From Bosea vaviloviae (GTDB lineage: Bacteria > Pseudomonadota > Alphaproteobacteria > Rhizobiales > Beijerinckiaceae), in contig NZ_CP017147.1 in assembly GCF_001741865.1 (NCBI RefSeq), positions 1,913,001-1,977,000 of the forward strand: 64,000 nt of DNA, in the 5' to 3' direction. Shown here in pieces: positions 49,443 to 59,658 of this stretch. The translations under genes were made by a program, and so were the position numbers. How positions within the stretch are numbered: position 1 is the stretch's first letter; each line of letters opens with the position of its first letter. The notes under the pieces are model-generated. The model was not told where the DNA came from. It ran no database searches and saw nothing but the letters and a program-made list of their open reading frames with translations.

Positions 49443-49497
49443 TAGAGCATTGCTCCCACGAAAAACCGGTACCCGCTTTTTCGCGCAATGCTCTACA
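49443..49497 (-). repeat. AGAGCATTG...CAATGCTCT hairpin element
   Basis: Outer arms AGAGCATTG and CAATGCTCT, inner CGAAAAA and TTTTTCG, loop CCGGTACCCGC. It is another variant of the AGAGCAGGAT family with a changed but complementary outer stem. It overlaps the last codons of the LivM gene by a few bases. Confidence 0.75.
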
Positions 49498-50485
49498 GCG
49501 GCCGCCCGATCTTCTTCGCGATCACGCCCACAATGCCCTCGCGGAAGAGCAGCACGCAGACCACGAAGATCACGCCTTGCACCACCGTGACCCAGGCGCC
49601 GAGGCTGGCGAGATAGTTCTGCATGGAGACGATGACGAGCGCCCCGACGATCGGCCCGAAGACGGTGCCAAGCCCGCCCACCAGCGTCATCAGCACGACC
49701 TCGCCCGACATCGACCAGTGCACATCGGTGAGCGAAGCGAGCTGGAAGACGATCGCCTTGGTCGCGCCGGCGAGCCCCGCCAGCGTCGCCGAGAGCACGA
49801 AGACGGCAAGCTTGTACTGGTTGGCACGGTAGCCGAGCGAGATCGCGCGCGGCTCATTGTCCCTGATCGCCTTGCAGACCTGGCCGAAGGGCGAGTGGAT
49901 GATGCGGTAGATCAGCAAAAGCCCGGCCATGAAGATGATCGCGACGAGATAATACAGCGTCAGGTCGTTGGAGAGGTCGACCAGCCCGAAAAGCTTGCCG
50001 CGCGGCACGGCCTGGATGCCGTCCTCGCCGCCGGTGAATTTCGGCGTCTGCAGCGAGAAGAAGAACGTCATCTGGGCGAGCGCCAGCGTGATCATGGCGA
50101 AATAGATGCCTTGTCGCCGGATCGCGAGCGCCCCGAAGGCCAGGCCCAGCACGGCCGCGACCAGCGCGCCCGAGAGGATGGCGAGTTCCGGCGTCAGGCC
50201 CCAGTTCTTAGCGGCATAGGCGCAGACATAGCTCGACATGCCGAAATAGGCGGCATGGCCGAAGGAGAGCAGCCCGCCATAGCCAAGCAGTAGATTGAAG
50301 GCGAGCGCGAACAGCGCGAAGCACAACACCTTCATGACGAAGACCGGGTAGAGGAGGAAGGGCGCGGCCGCGAGCAGGACGGCAAGCCCGATCAGGATCG
50401 CCCTGTGCAGCCGCTCGGTGCCGTCATTCATTTCTGCGAGGGCCAAACCCGCCACAGGTGCATCGGTCGTAGCAACGTTTGCCAT
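49493..50485 (-). CDS. livM: Branched-chain amino-acid type ABC permease (LivM class)
   Basis: 330 residues with eight to ten hydrophobic segments. The LivM landmark FALAFNLLLGYGGLLSFGHA (about 76-95) and the ATPase-contact region PFGQVCKAIRDNEPRAISLG are present. It forms the membrane channel with the LivH-class protein encoded upstream (150-base gap that holds a palindromic repeat). The gene symbol reflects family; the ligand may be another amino acid, amide or aromatic acid. Confidence 0.88.
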   Translation of the reverse strand: MANVATTDAPVAGLALAEMNDGTERLHRAILIGLAVLLAAAPFLLYPVFVMKVLCFALFALAFNLLLGYGGLLSFGHAAYFGMSSYVCAYAAKNWGLTPELAILSGALVAAVLGLAFGALAIRRQGIYFAMITLALAQMTFFFSLQTPKFTGGEDGIQAVPRGKLFGLVDLSNDLTLYYLVAIIFMAGLLLIYRIIHSPFGQVCKAIRDNEPRAISLGYRANQYKLAVFVLSATLAGLAGATKAIVFQLASLTDVHWSMSGEVVLMTLVGGLGTVFGPIVGALVIVSMQNYLASLGAWVTVVQGVIFVVCVLLFREGIVGVIAKKIGRPL

Positions 50486-50541
50486 GTCAGGTCCTTACAG
50501 CTACGCCGCGATGCTGGGTTTGCAGGCGCAAACGCTCTTCC

Positions 50542-50625
50542 GTCATTGCGAGGAGCGTAGCGACGAAGCAATCCAGGGGGATATCGAGCGAGCCATCTGG
50601 ATTGCTTCGCTGCGCTCGCAATGAC
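50542..50625. repeat. GTCATTGCGAG palindromic element
   Basis: GTCATTGCGAG at the left and CTCGCAATGAC at the right are exact inverted copies; AAGCAATCCAG and its partner CTGGATTGCTT form the inner stem. It separates livH from livM. This element type (with GAGCGTAGCGACGAAGCAAT) is common in intergenic regions of alphaproteobacteria. Confidence 0.8.
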
Positions 50626-50635
50626 AGGAGCGCCA

Positions 50636-51523
50636 TCACGCGGCCCGCCCGAACAACCCGGCGGGCTTCACCAGCAGCACCAGGACCATAATGATGAAGA
50701 TCACCGTGGCCGAGGCCTCCGGGTAGAACACCTTGGTCAGGCCCTCGATCAGCCCGAGTCCGAAGCCGGTGACGATCGAGCCCAGGATCGAACCCATGCC
50801 GCCGATCACGACCACGGCGAAGACGACGATGATCAGATCGGCGCCCATATTCGGATTGACCGAATAGATCGGCGCGGCGAGCACGCCGGCGAAGGCCGCC
50901 AGCGCCACGCCGAAGCCATAGGTCAGTGTGACCAGCAGCGGCACGTTGATGCCGAAGGCCTGGGTCAGCGTCGGGTTCTCGGTGGCGGCGCGCAGATAGG
51001 CGCCGAGTCTGGTCTTCTCGATCATGAACCAGGTCACGAGGCAGACCACGAGCGAGGCGCCGACGACCCAGCCGCGATAATTCGGCAGGAACATGAAGCC
51101 GAGATTCTGCCCGCCCCTGAGCGCGTCGGGGATCTGGTAGGGCAGGCCCGACGAGCCGTAGGAATTGCGGAACAGACCCTGGATGATCAGCGCCAGCCCA
51201 AAGGTCAGCAGCAGGCCGTAGAGATGGTCGAGATTGGCGAGCCTTGCGATCAGGAAGCGCTCGATCAGCACGCCGAAGACGCCCACGATCAAGGGCGCCA
51301 GCAGGAGCGCCGCCCAGTAATTGATGCCGAGATAGTTCAGGCACATCCAGGCGACGAAGGCGCCCATCATGTACTGCGCGCCATGGGCGAAGTTGATGAT
51401 GTTGAGCAGCCCGAAGATCACCGCCAGCCCGAGGCTGAGGATGGCGTAGAACGAGCCGTTGATCAGGCCGAGCAGGACCTGGCCGAAGAGCGCTTGTGGC
51501 GGGATTCCGAGAAGCTCGAACAT
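50636..51523 (-). CDS. livH: Branched-chain amino-acid type ABC permease (LivH class)
   Basis: 295 residues. The N-terminal GQVLLGLINGSFYAILSLGL and INFAHGAQYMMGAFVAWM are typical of LivH, and the cytoplasmic loop TRLGAYLRAATENPTLTQAF contacts the ATPase. It pairs with LivM. It follows the binding-protein gene after 184 bases that contain a palindromic repeat, so transcription may be partly reduced after the binding-protein gene. Confidence 0.88.
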   Translation of the reverse strand: MFELLGIPPQALFGQVLLGLINGSFYAILSLGLAVIFGLLNIINFAHGAQYMMGAFVAWMCLNYLGINYWAALLLAPLIVGVFGVLIERFLIARLANLDHLYGLLLTFGLALIIQGLFRNSYGSSGLPYQIPDALRGGQNLGFMFLPNYRGWVVGASLVVCLVTWFMIEKTRLGAYLRAATENPTLTQAFGINVPLLVTLTYGFGVALAAFAGVLAAPIYSVNPNMGADLIIVVFAVVVIGGMGSILGSIVTGFGLGLIEGLTKVFYPEASATVIFIIMVLVLLVKPAGLFGRAA

Positions 51524-51568
51524 GCGGGGCTCAGATCATTGCGGTATGTAGGGGCACTGGAACCTCTC

Positions 51569-51673
51569 CGTCATCCCGGGCGGAGCGAAGCGCAGACCCG
51601 GGATCCATGCAGCCGTGGGGCCCTTCGATGGATCCCGGATCTGCGTCGCTTACGCGACTTGTCCGGGATGACG
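51569..51673. repeat. CGTCATCCCGGG palindromic element between livK and livH
   Basis: CGTCATCCCGGG opens and CCGGGATGACG closes. Inside are GGATCCATGCAG and TTCGATGGATCC arms and the GCGAAGCGC and GTCGCTTACGCGAC loops. Same architecture as 46264-46366. Confidence 0.75.
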
Positions 51674-51707
51674 TTGAGGTTGTCGCAACGCTGCGGCTAA
51701 GCCGCCC

Positions 51708-52916
51708 TCACTTCTTGACGAGCGGGCATTCGCTTTCGGAGAGCGGGCGGAAGGCCTGCTCGGCCGGCAGCACGGCGATCTGCTTGTAGTAGTCCCACTT
51801 GCCCTTCGATTCCGAGGGCTTCTTGACCTCGTAGAGATACATGTCGTGCATCTTGCGGCCGTCGACGCGAACCGTGCCCTTGCCGAAGAGCGGGTCGTCG
51901 GTCGGCAGCTCCTTCATCTTGGCCAGCACCGTCGCCGTATCCTTCGACTTCGTCGCCTCTACCGCCTTGAGGTAATGCAGCACCGAGCTGTAGACGCCGG
52001 CCTGGACCATCGACGGCATGTTGCCGTTATGCGCCTTGGCGAAACGCTGCGACCAGGCGCGTGTGCCCTCATCCCGGTCCCAGTAGAAGGATTCGGTCAG
52101 CACCAGCCCCTGCGCCGTCTGCAGGCCGAGCGCGTTCACGTCGGTGACGAAGACGAGCAGCCCGGCGAGCTTCTGCCCGCCCGCGACGATGCCGAATTCG
52201 CCAGCCTGCTTGATCGAATTGATGGTGTCGCCGCCAGCATTCGCCAGGCCGATGACCTTGGCCTTCGAGGCCTGTGCCTGCAGCAGGAAGGAGGAGAAGT
52301 CCGTGCCCGGGAACGGCGTGCGCACCGCGCCCAGCACCTTTCCGCCATTCTTGGTGACGATCGCCGCCGTGTCGCGCTCCAGCGCGTGGCCGAAGGCATA
52401 GTCGGCGGTGAGGAAGAACCAGCTGTCGCCGCCGGCCTTCACCATGGCGCCGCCCGTGCCCTGGGCCAGGGCATAGGTATCATAGGTCCAGTGGATCGTG
52501 TTGGGCGTGCAGGCCTTGCCGGTGAGGTCGGACGCCGCGGCGCCCGAATTCAGCATGATCTTGTTCTTGTCCTTGGTGATCTGGTTGATCGCGAGCGCGA
52601 CCGAGGAGGTCGGCACGTCGAGGATCACATCGACGCCGTCCTGATCGTACCATTGCCGGGCGATGTTGGAGCCGACATCGGGCTTGTTCTGGTGGTCGGC
52701 CGAGACGATCTCGACCTTGATGCCCTTCTCGGCCGCCTTGAAGTCCTCGACCGCGAGCTTGGCGGCGACGACGGAGCCTTCGCCGGTCAGGTCGGCATAG
52801 AGGCCGGAGCGGTCGTTCAGCACGCCGAGCTTGACCGCGATCTGCTGCGCGAAGGCCGGGCTCGCCATCAGCGCGGCCAGAGCCGTCGTCGCCAGAATGG
52901 TCTTGAGTTTCATCAT
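51708..52916 (-). CDS. livK: Branched-chain amino-acid type ABC substrate-binding protein (LivK class)
   Basis: 402 residues from the first of two adjacent ATGs at 52916 (MMKLKTILATTALAALMASP); signal cleavage after AFAQ. GGGAGAGACC lies upstream. The periplasmic binding protein type 1 fold is seen as VKLGVLNDRSGLYADLTGEG, with the family's later motifs (PNTIHWTYDTYALAQG, TAQGLVLTESFYWDRD). It is usual for members that bind amides or aromatic acids as well as amino acids. It follows the two ATPase genes. Confidence 0.88.
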   Translation of the reverse strand: MMKLKTILATTALAALMASPAFAQQIAVKLGVLNDRSGLYADLTGEGSVVAAKLAVEDFKAAEKGIKVEIVSADHQNKPDVGSNIARQWYDQDGVDVILDVPTSSVALAINQITKDKNKIMLNSGAAASDLTGKACTPNTIHWTYDTYALAQGTGGAMVKAGGDSWFFLTADYAFGHALERDTAAIVTKNGGKVLGAVRTPFPGTDFSSFLLQAQASKAKVIGLANAGGDTINSIKQAGEFGIVAGGQKLAGLLVFVTDVNALGLQTAQGLVLTESFYWDRDEGTRAWSQRFAKAHNGNMPSMVQAGVYSSVLHYLKAVEATKSKDTATVLAKMKELPTDDPLFGKGTVRVDGRKMHDMYLYEVKKPSESKGKWDYYKQIAVLPAEQAFRPLSESECPLVKK

Positions 52917-53022
52917 GTGGGTCTCTCCCTGGAGTGAATGTCGTTTTCGACGTTGTTTTTGTTGTTGAAGTGCCTGGTCTCGGCGTCCTTGGTCCTGGAG
53001 TTCCTGGTCCTGGAGCGTGGCT

Positions 53023-53755
<733 letters not shown>

Positions 53756-53766
<11 letters not shown>

Positions 53767-54520
53767 GGTCGCCCCCCGAGCCGATATAGGCCTCGATCAC
53801 GCGCGGATCCTTCGAGACCGTGGCATAGTCGCCTTCGGCCAGCACCTGCCCGCGCGCCAGCACCGTGATGCGGTCCGAGAGCGAGGCGACGACCGAGAGA
53901 TTATGCTCGACCATCAGGATGGTGCGGTTGACCGAGACCTTGCGGATCAGGGCCTCGATACGCTCGACATCCTCGCGACCCATGCCGGCCATCGGCTCGT
54001 CGAGCAGCAGCATTTCGGGGTCGAGAGCCAGCGTCGTGGCGATCTCGAGCGCGCGCTTGCGGCCGTAGCTGAGCTCGGCTGCCGTCAGGCTGGCGAACGA
54101 GCCGAGTCCGACTGCTTCGACGAGGCGCATCGCCTCCTCGTCGAGCCCGGCCAGCACCTTCTCCGAGCGCCAGAAATCGAACGAGTCGCCGCGCTTGCGC
54201 TGCAGCGCGATGCGCACATTGGTCAGCACGCTGAGCTGCGGGAACACCGCCGAGATCTGGAACGAGCGCACCAGGCCAAGCCGGGCGATCTCGGCCGGCT
54301 TTTCGCGCGTGATGTCGCGGCCGTTATAGACGATCGCACCCTTGGTCGGGCTGAGGAATTTGGTCAGCAGATTGAAGCATGTCGTCTTGCCGGCGCCGTT
54401 GGGGCCGATCAGCGCATGGATGTGTCCGCGCCGGACCTTGAGGTCGACGCCGCTGACGGCCTTGAAGCCGCCGAAGTCCTTGGTCAGTCCCGCCGTCGAC
54501 AGAATGATGTCGTCAGCCAT
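53756..54520 (-). CDS. livG: ABC transporter ATPase (LivG class)
   Basis: 254 residues: Walker A GPNGAGKTT (38-46), signature LSYGRKRAL (LSYG instead of LSGG, common in this class) and Walker B LLLLDEPMAG. It is the first gene of the transporter operon; the promoter must lie in the 165 bases before it, which face the end of the TetR gene. Confidence 0.9.
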
Positions 54521-54684
54521 GGCGATCGCCAGAGCGTAGCATCGTGTTCTTTCTTATTGATACGTTTCCCCTTGCAGTCATGCTGCACTGCGCCGCGAGC
54601 GAGTGTCAACGCCGGCTTCTGCCCGTAATTGCGGCTGTTTCGGCGGGAATTACGACGTTTGGCTAAGGCGTGAGATGAAAACCC

Positions 54685-55341
54685 TCAATCCAGGCCCGTT
54701 GGCGCGAGGGCAGCGCCGAAGACCGATGCGAGATCGCGCAGGCGGGCCCCGTAAGTTTCGCACGAGAGTTTGGCGCCGGCCTTCGCGCCGGCCGCTGCCT
54801 GCATCAATGTCGCCACGAAGGTGGCCGTCGAGAGCCCGCTGCGCGACAGGCTGATCTCGCCCGCCGCTTCGGCCTTTTCGAGGAGCTCGGTGGCGTGGCG
54901 CGTGAAGATGTTCTCGAAAGCCTGTACCTCGGCGCTGGCGACGCTCGTCATCACGGCCTTGAGCTCAAGGAGGTGCTCGCCGGCGCCGAAACAGGCGTAG
55001 CCGGTGCCGAAATGTGCGTCGAGCAGCGCCGCGAGCCGCTCCGGGAACGGAGCCGCCATCGCCATCACGCGCTGGCAGCGGGCATCGACCCGCTGGCCGG
55101 TCCGCAGCATCATCGCCCGGAAGACGTCGTCCTTGCCCTTGAAATGCAGATAGAGCGTCGCCTTGGCGAGGCCGGCCTCCTTGGCGATGTCGTCCATCGA
55201 GGTGCGCTTGAAACCGTAGCGCGCGAAACGGCGCAGGGCCGCATCCGCGATCTGGTCGATGCGGGTGGTCGCATCCTCGGCACAAGAATTTGCTCCGGTG
55301 CCGGAACTTTCGCTGCTGTCGGCCATTTGCAGTCTTGACAA
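54685..55341 (-). CDS. TetR family transcriptional regulator
   Basis: 218 residues. The HTH is AALRRFARYGFKRTSMDDIA then KEAGLAKATLYLHFKGKDDV, a standard TetR pattern; the C-terminal ligand domain is variable. An ATG 15 bases downstream (55326) is an alternative start. It is divergent from the iorAB operon, and an inverted repeat lies in the gap between them. It most likely represses the oxidoreductase genes; the LivFGHKM operon in the same direction is also possible. Confidence 0.88.
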   Translation of the reverse strand: MSRLQMADSSESSGTGANSCAEDATTRIDQIADAALRRFARYGFKRTSMDDIAKEAGLAKATLYLHFKGKDDVFRAMMLRTGQRVDARCQRVMAMAAPFPERLAALLDAHFGTGYACFGAGEHLLELKAVMTSVASAEVQAFENIFTRHATELLEKAEAAGEISLSRSGLSTATFVATLMQAAAGAKAGAKLSCETYGARLRDLASVFGAALAPTGLD

Positions 55342-55368
55342 GATCCAAACTGAGCGCGACTATCCTAA

Positions 55369-55387
55369 TTAGACTGAAAGCGTCTAA
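55369..55387. promoter_or_regulatory. TetR-type operator candidate
   Basis: TTAGAC (55369-55374) and GTCTAA (55382-55387) are exact inverted copies with a seven-base spacer; two further flanking bases match except one. A TTGACA at 55335-55340 could be a -35 box of the iorAB promoter. The palindrome is between the TetR start and the iorA start, typical for a local TetR operator. Confidence 0.5.
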
Positions 55388-55517
55388 CTAGTCCAGTCGC
55401 GCGACCCAGGACTACGGATTGATAGCCCGCTTCTGATATGTCAGATCGGGCCGGCGAGGGCGAGCCTCGATCCGCACCATGGTGCCGCGCTGCGTCATAT
55501 CAGCATCGGAGGCAGCC

Positions 55518-55979
55518 ATGGCCCATACCTTCAAGGTCAACGGAACGACGCATAGCGTCGATATCGACGACGACACGCCCCTGCTCTGGGCGCTGCGCGA
55601 CAATCTCGGCCTCACCGGCACCAAATTCGGCTGCGGCGTCGCGCAATGTGGCGCCTGCACCGTCTATCTCGACGGCAAGCCGCTGCGCTCCTGCGTGACG
55701 CCGGTCTCCGCCGTGGTCGGCGCCGAAATCACCACGATCGAGGCGATCTCCGGCCGCGAGGCCGAGGCGGTCCAGGCGGCCTGGACCGCCGGCGATGTGC
55801 CGCAATGCGGCTATTGCCAGTCTGGCCAGGTGATGAGCGCGGTCGCCCTGCTCAAGGACAACAAGAAGCCGACCGATCGCGACATCGATCTCGCGATGAA
55901 CGGCAATCTCTGCCGCTGCGCAACTTACGTCCGCATCCGCGCCGCGATCCATAGCGCCGCCCGCGCGCTGGAGGCCTGA
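55518..55979 (+). CDS. iorA: Molybdenum hydroxylase [2Fe-2S] subunit (isoquinoline 1-oxidoreductase alpha type)
   Basis: 153 residues from the ATG at 55518 (GGAGGCAGCC upstream). The plant-type cluster is bound by Cys39, Cys44, Cys47, Cys59, and the second, all-alpha cluster by Cys97, Cys100, Cys132 and Cys134. The small subunit transfers electrons from the Mo site of the large subunit encoded three bases downstream. Aromatic N-heterocycles or aldehydes are typical substrates of the group; the real substrate is unknown. Confidence 0.88.
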   Translation: MAHTFKVNGTTHSVDIDDDTPLLWALRDNLGLTGTKFGCGVAQCGACTVYLDGKPLRSCVTPVSAVVGAEITTIEAISGREAEAVQAAWTAGDVPQCGYCQSGQVMSAVALLKDNKKPTDRDIDLAMNGNLCRCATYVRIRAAIHSAARALEA

Positions 55980-55981
55980 TC

Positions 55982-58165
55982 ATGACCGCACACGACCCCA
56001 ACCTCTCGCGTCGCTCCCTGCTGAAGGGCGCTGGCGCCCTCGTCATCGGCCTGCACCTGCCGCTCGCTGCCCGTGCCCAGTCTTCCGGGGCCGGCGCCGC
56101 CTTCCGGCCCGGCGGCAACGCCACCTTCGCGCCCAACGCCTTCATCCGCGTCGCGCCCGACTCGACCGTGACCGTGCTGGTCAAGCATATCGAGTTCGGC
56201 CAGGGCCCCTTCACCGGCCTCGCTACCCTGGCCGCCGAGGAGATGGACGCCGACTGGGGCCAGATGCGCAGCGAGCACGCGCCCGCCGACGTCAAGCTCT
56301 ACGCCAACCTCGCCTTCGGCGTGCAGGGCACCGGCGGCTCGACCGCGATTGCCAATAGCTGGGAGCAGATGCGCAAGGCCGGCGCGACCGCCCGCGCCAT
56401 GCTGGTCCAGGCCGCGGCCGATGCCTGGAAGGTCCCGGCTGCCGAAATCAAGGTCGAGGCCGGCGTGATCAGCCATGCCTCGGGCAAGCAGGGCCGCTTC
56501 GGCGAGTTCGCCGAGGCCGCCGCCAAGCTGCCCGTGCCGGAGAACGCGCCGCTCAAGCCCGCCTCGGCCTATAAGCTGATCGGCAAGGAAGGCGCGGTGA
56601 AACGCCTCGACAGCTACGACAAGTCGCGCGGCAAGGCGCAGTTCACCATCGACATCCATGCGCCGAACATGCTGACCGTGGTCGTCGCCCGGCCGCCGCG
56701 CTTCGGCGGCAAGGTCGCCAGCTTCGATGCGGCCGCGACCCTCAAGGTCAAGGGCGTGGTCGACGTCAAGCAGATCGGCTCCGGCGTCGCCGTCTACGCC
56801 ACCGGCATGTGGCCGGCGCTGAAGGGCCGCGAGGCCCTGAAGGTCAACTGGGACGAAAGCGCCGCCGAGAAGCGTGGCAGCCGCGAGCTGATTGCCGAAT
56901 ACCGCGCGCTCGCCCGCCAGAAGGGCACCGTCGCCGGCACGCATGGCGATGCCGAGGCCGTGCTCGCCAAGGCGGACAAGGTCATCGAGGCCGAGTTCGT
57001 CTTCCCCTATCTGGCGCATGCGCCGATGGAGCCGCTCGACGGCTATCTCGAATGGGACGGAAGCCAGGCGCTGGCCCGCTTCGGCAGCCAGTTCCAGACG
57101 ACCGAGCACGCCACCATCGCGACCATCCTCGGGCTGCCGCCGGAGAAGGTGAAACTCGAGACCATGCTCGCCGGTGGCAGCTTCGGCCGGCGTGCGCAGG
57201 TCAGCCAGCATCTCGCGGCCGAGCTCGCCATGGCGGCCAAGGCGATCGGCCCGAACCGTCCGGTCAAGCTGGTCTGGACCCGCGAGGACGATCTCTCGGG
57301 CGGCTATTACCGCCCGCTCTTCCTGCATCGCCTGCGCGGCGCGGTGAAGGACGGCAAGGTCGTGGCCTGGGCCGACAACATCGTCGGCCAGTCCTTCTTC
57401 CTCGGCACGCCCTTCGAGGCGATGGTGGTGAAGAACGGCATCGACGCCACCTCCGTCGAAGGCGCCAACGAGCTCTTCTACGAGATCGCCGATTTCAACT
57501 GCGAGGTGGCCAACCCCAAGGTCGGCGTGCCGACCCTGTGGTGGCGTTCGGTCGGCCACACTCATACCGGCTACGCCGTCGAGTGCTTCATCGACGAGCT
57601 CCTCCAGGCGGCGGGGCAGGACCCGCTGAAGGGGCGTCTTGCGATGATGGGTGACAGGCATCCGCGCGCGGCGGCCGTGCTCAAGGCCGTCGGCGAGATG
57701 GCCAACTGGACGGGGCCGGCGGCCGGCAATGGCCGGGCGCGCGGCGTCGCGGTCGTCGAGAGCTTCAATACCTTCGTCGCCCAGATTGCCGAGGTCTCGC
57801 TCGGCGAGGGCGGCGAGCCCAAGGTGCACAAGGTCTGGTGCGCGGTCGATTGCGGCGTCGCGGTCAACCCCGACATTATCCGCGCCCAGATGGAGGGCGG
57901 CATCGGCTTCGGCCTCGGCCACGCACTGTATGGCGAGCTCACGCTCGACCAGGGCAAGCCGGTACAGACCAATTTCGACAGCTACCGCTCGCTGCGTATC
58001 CACGAGATGCCGGCGGTCGAGGTCAGGATCATGGCCTCGACGGAGAAGCCGACCGGCGTCGGCGAGCCCGGCGTGCCGCCGATTGGCCCGGCCGTAGCGA
58101 ACGCTCTCGCCGCGCTCGGACAGGTCCGCCCGCGTCAGCTACCGATGCAGGGGGGGACGGTCTGA
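55982..58165 (+). CDS. iorB: Molybdopterin-binding large subunit (isoquinoline 1-oxidoreductase beta type)
   Basis: 727 residues. A Tat signal is clear: SRRSLLKG at 9-16 followed by a hydrophobic stretch and ARAQS, so the enzyme is exported with its cofactor. Characteristic blocks are [49 protein letters not shown] and the late [20 protein letters not shown] with an active-site Glu ([13 protein letters not shown]) near the end. Its stop overlaps the ATG of a dihaem cytochrome gene, the probable electron acceptor. Family firm; substrate open. Confidence 0.88.
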   Translation: MTAHDPNLSRRSLLKGAGALVIGLHLPLAARAQSSGAGAAFRPGGNATFAPNAFIRVAPDSTVTVLVKHIEFGQGPFTGLATLAAEEMDADWGQMRSEHAPADVKLYANLAFGVQGTGGSTAIANSWEQMRKAGATARAMLVQAAADAWKVPAAEIKVEAGVISHASGKQGRFGEFAEAAAKLPVPENAPLKPASAYKLIGKEGAVKRLDSYDKSRGKAQFTIDIHAPNMLTVVVARPPRFGGKVASFDAAATLKVKGVVDVKQIGSGVAVYATGMWPALKGREALKVNWDESAAEKRGSRELIAEYRALARQKGTVAGTHGDAEAVLAKADKVIEAEFVFPYLAHAPMEPLDGYLEWDGSQALARFGSQFQTTEHATIATILGLPPEKVKLETMLAGGSFGRRAQVSQHLAAELAMAAKAIGPNRPVKLVWTREDDLSGGYYRPLFLHRLRGAVKDGKVVAWADNIVGQSFFLGTPFEAMVVKNGIDATSVEGANELFYEIADFNCEVANPKVGVPTLWWRSVGHTHTGYAVECFIDELLQAAGQDPLKGRLAMMGDRHPRAAAVLKAVGEMANWTGPAAGNGRARGVAVVESFNTFVAQIAEVSLGEGGEPKVHKVWCAVDCGVAVNPDIIRAQMEGGIGFGLGHALYGELTLDQGKPVQTNFDSYRSLRIHEMPAVEVRIMASTEKPTGVGEPGVPPIGPAVANALAALGQVRPRQLPMQGGTV

Positions 58166-58794
58166 TGCGGCGCAACCTGCTCGTCTCCGCCGCCGCCGGC
58201 CTCGCGCTGTGCATCGCTGGGAGCGCGCTCACCCTGGCGCAGAACGCCAACCAGGCGCAGCCGGGGGGGGCGACGCTGCGCCCGGCTGCGAGCTTCTCCA
58301 GCATCGCCAACCCGCGCGACCGTTCGGTCGCGCTCTTCACCGAAATGGGCAAGGTCATGCAGCATCCGCGCTGCATGAACTGCCACCCCGCCACCGAGCG
58401 TCCGCGCCAGGCTGATGCGCGGCGCCTGCACGAGCCGATGGTGGTGCGCGGCAAGGACGGGCACGGCGCGCCGGGCCTGGAATGCGCCACCTGCCACGGC
58501 AAGCAGAACTACGATCCCGCCCGCGTGCCCGGCGACGGGCACTGGGCTTTGGCGCCCGCCTCGATGGCCTGGGAGGGCAAGACGCTCGGCCAGATCTGCG
58601 AGCAGCTCAAGGACCAGAACCGCAACGGCAGCCGCGACTTCGCAGCGCTGGTCAAGCACGTCACCACCGACACGCTGGTGCTCTGGGGCTGGAATCCCGG
58701 CGCCAGTCGCCAGCCGGCACCGGGCACGGCGGCGCAGTTCGGCGAATTGATGCAGGCCTGGGCGGATAGCGGCGCGGCCTGCCCGGCGTCGTAA
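58165..58794 (+). CDS. Periplasmic dihaem c-type cytochrome, partner of IorAB
   Basis: 209 residues. A signal peptide ends near TLAQ (residue 26). Two haem motifs are visible: Cys70-Met-Asn-Cys73-His74 and Cys107-Ala-Thr-Cys110-His111. The start ATG overlaps the iorB stop (TGATG), so they are co-translated. It should pass electrons from the molybdenum hydroxylase to the respiratory chain; this role is known for related operons and inferred here. Confidence 0.85.
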   Translation: MRRNLLVSAAAGLALCIAGSALTLAQNANQAQPGGATLRPAASFSSIANPRDRSVALFTEMGKVMQHPRCMNCHPATERPRQADARRLHEPMVVRGKDGHGAPGLECATCHGKQNYDPARVPGDGHWALAPASMAWEGKTLGQICEQLKDQNRNGSRDFAALVKHVTTDTLVLWGWNPGASRQPAPGTAAQFGELMQAWADSGAACPAS

Positions 58795-58809
58795 GGCTGG
58801 CAACGCGAC

Positions 58810-58841
58810 GCAAACCCCCTTCCTTTTGGAAGGGGGTTTGC
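58810..58841. terminator. Terminator of the iorAB-cytochrome operon
   Basis: A perfect 14-bp stem GCAAACCCCCTTCC / GGAAGGGGGTTTGC with loop TTTT, sixteen bases after the cytochrome stop. GC-rich stem, with TTTG rather than a long T-run. Confidence 0.8.
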
Positions 58842-58938
58842 GCGCATTTAGTCTACCTCATGTTGCAACCGCCCCTCGCGCTCGGCTAGTGCTTTAGCAA
58901 GCCCCCCGGCCAGTCATTCCAGCGGCAAAGGCAACGCG

Positions 58939-59646
58939 ATGTCGAAGAAGGTTTTTCCTGACGCCAAGGCCGCTCTGGCCGGCGCCATCAAGGACGGCAT
59001 GACCATCATGGCCGGCGGCTTCGGCCTTTGCGGCATTCCCGATCTCCTGATCGAGGCGGTGCGCGAGAGCGGCGCCAAGGAGCTGACCTTCATCTCCAAC
59101 AATGCCGGCATCGACGGCGCGGGCCTCGGCATCCTGCTCGAGACGCGGCAGATCAAGAAGATGATCTCGTCCTACGTCGGCGAGAACAAGCTCTTCGCCC
59201 AGCAGTTCCTCGCCGGCGAACTGGAGCTCGAATTCACCCCGCAGGGCACGCTGGCCGAGCGCATCCGCGCCGGTGGGGCGGGCATCCCGGCCTTCTTCAC
59301 CAAGACCGGCGTCGGCACCTTGGTCGCGGAAGGCAAGGAGGAGCGGGTTTTCGACGGCGAGCGCTACATCATGGAGCGCGGCCTCTTCGCCGATGTCTCG
59401 CTGGTCCATGCCTGGAAGGGCGATACCGAAGGCAATCTCGTCTACCGGAAGACGGCGCGCAACTTCAATCCGATGATGGCCTCGGCCTCGCGGCTGACCA
59501 TCGCGCAGGTCGAGCATCTCGTGCCGGCGGGCGAGATCGATCCCGATCACATGCATACGCCGGGCATCTTCGTGAAGCGGATCGTCCACGTCACCAATGC
59601 GGCCAAGCGCATCGAGCAGCGCACCACCCGCAAGCGCGCGGCTTAA
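58939..59646 (+). CDS. scoA: 3-oxoacid CoA-transferase subunit A
   Basis: 235 residues. The CoA-transferase family I signature GGFGLCGIPDLLIEAVRESG (about 31-50) and SYVGENKLFAQQFLAGELEL are typical of the alpha subunit. With the B subunit twelve bases on, it transfers CoA between succinyl-CoA and a 3-oxoacid such as acetoacetate, allowing growth on ketone bodies or butyrate-type substrates. ATG at 58939 with GGCAAAGGCAACGCG ahead; ribosome site weak. Confidence 0.9.
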   Translation: MSKKVFPDAKAALAGAIKDGMTIMAGGFGLCGIPDLLIEAVRESGAKELTFISNNAGIDGAGLGILLETRQIKKMISSYVGENKLFAQQFLAGELELEFTPQGTLAERIRAGGAGIPAFFTKTGVGTLVAEGKEERVFDGERYIMERGLFADVSLVHAWKGDTEGNLVYRKTARNFNPMMASASRLTIAQVEHLVPAGEIDPDHMHTPGIFVKRIVHVTNAAKRIEQRTTRKRAA

Positions 59647-59658
59647 GGAGTTCGAGAC

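Noticed and set aside
55925..58003. Minus-strand open frame of 692 codons opposite iorB
   Set aside because: Antisense shadow of a strongly supported molybdenum hydroxylase gene; the translated product is low-complexity.
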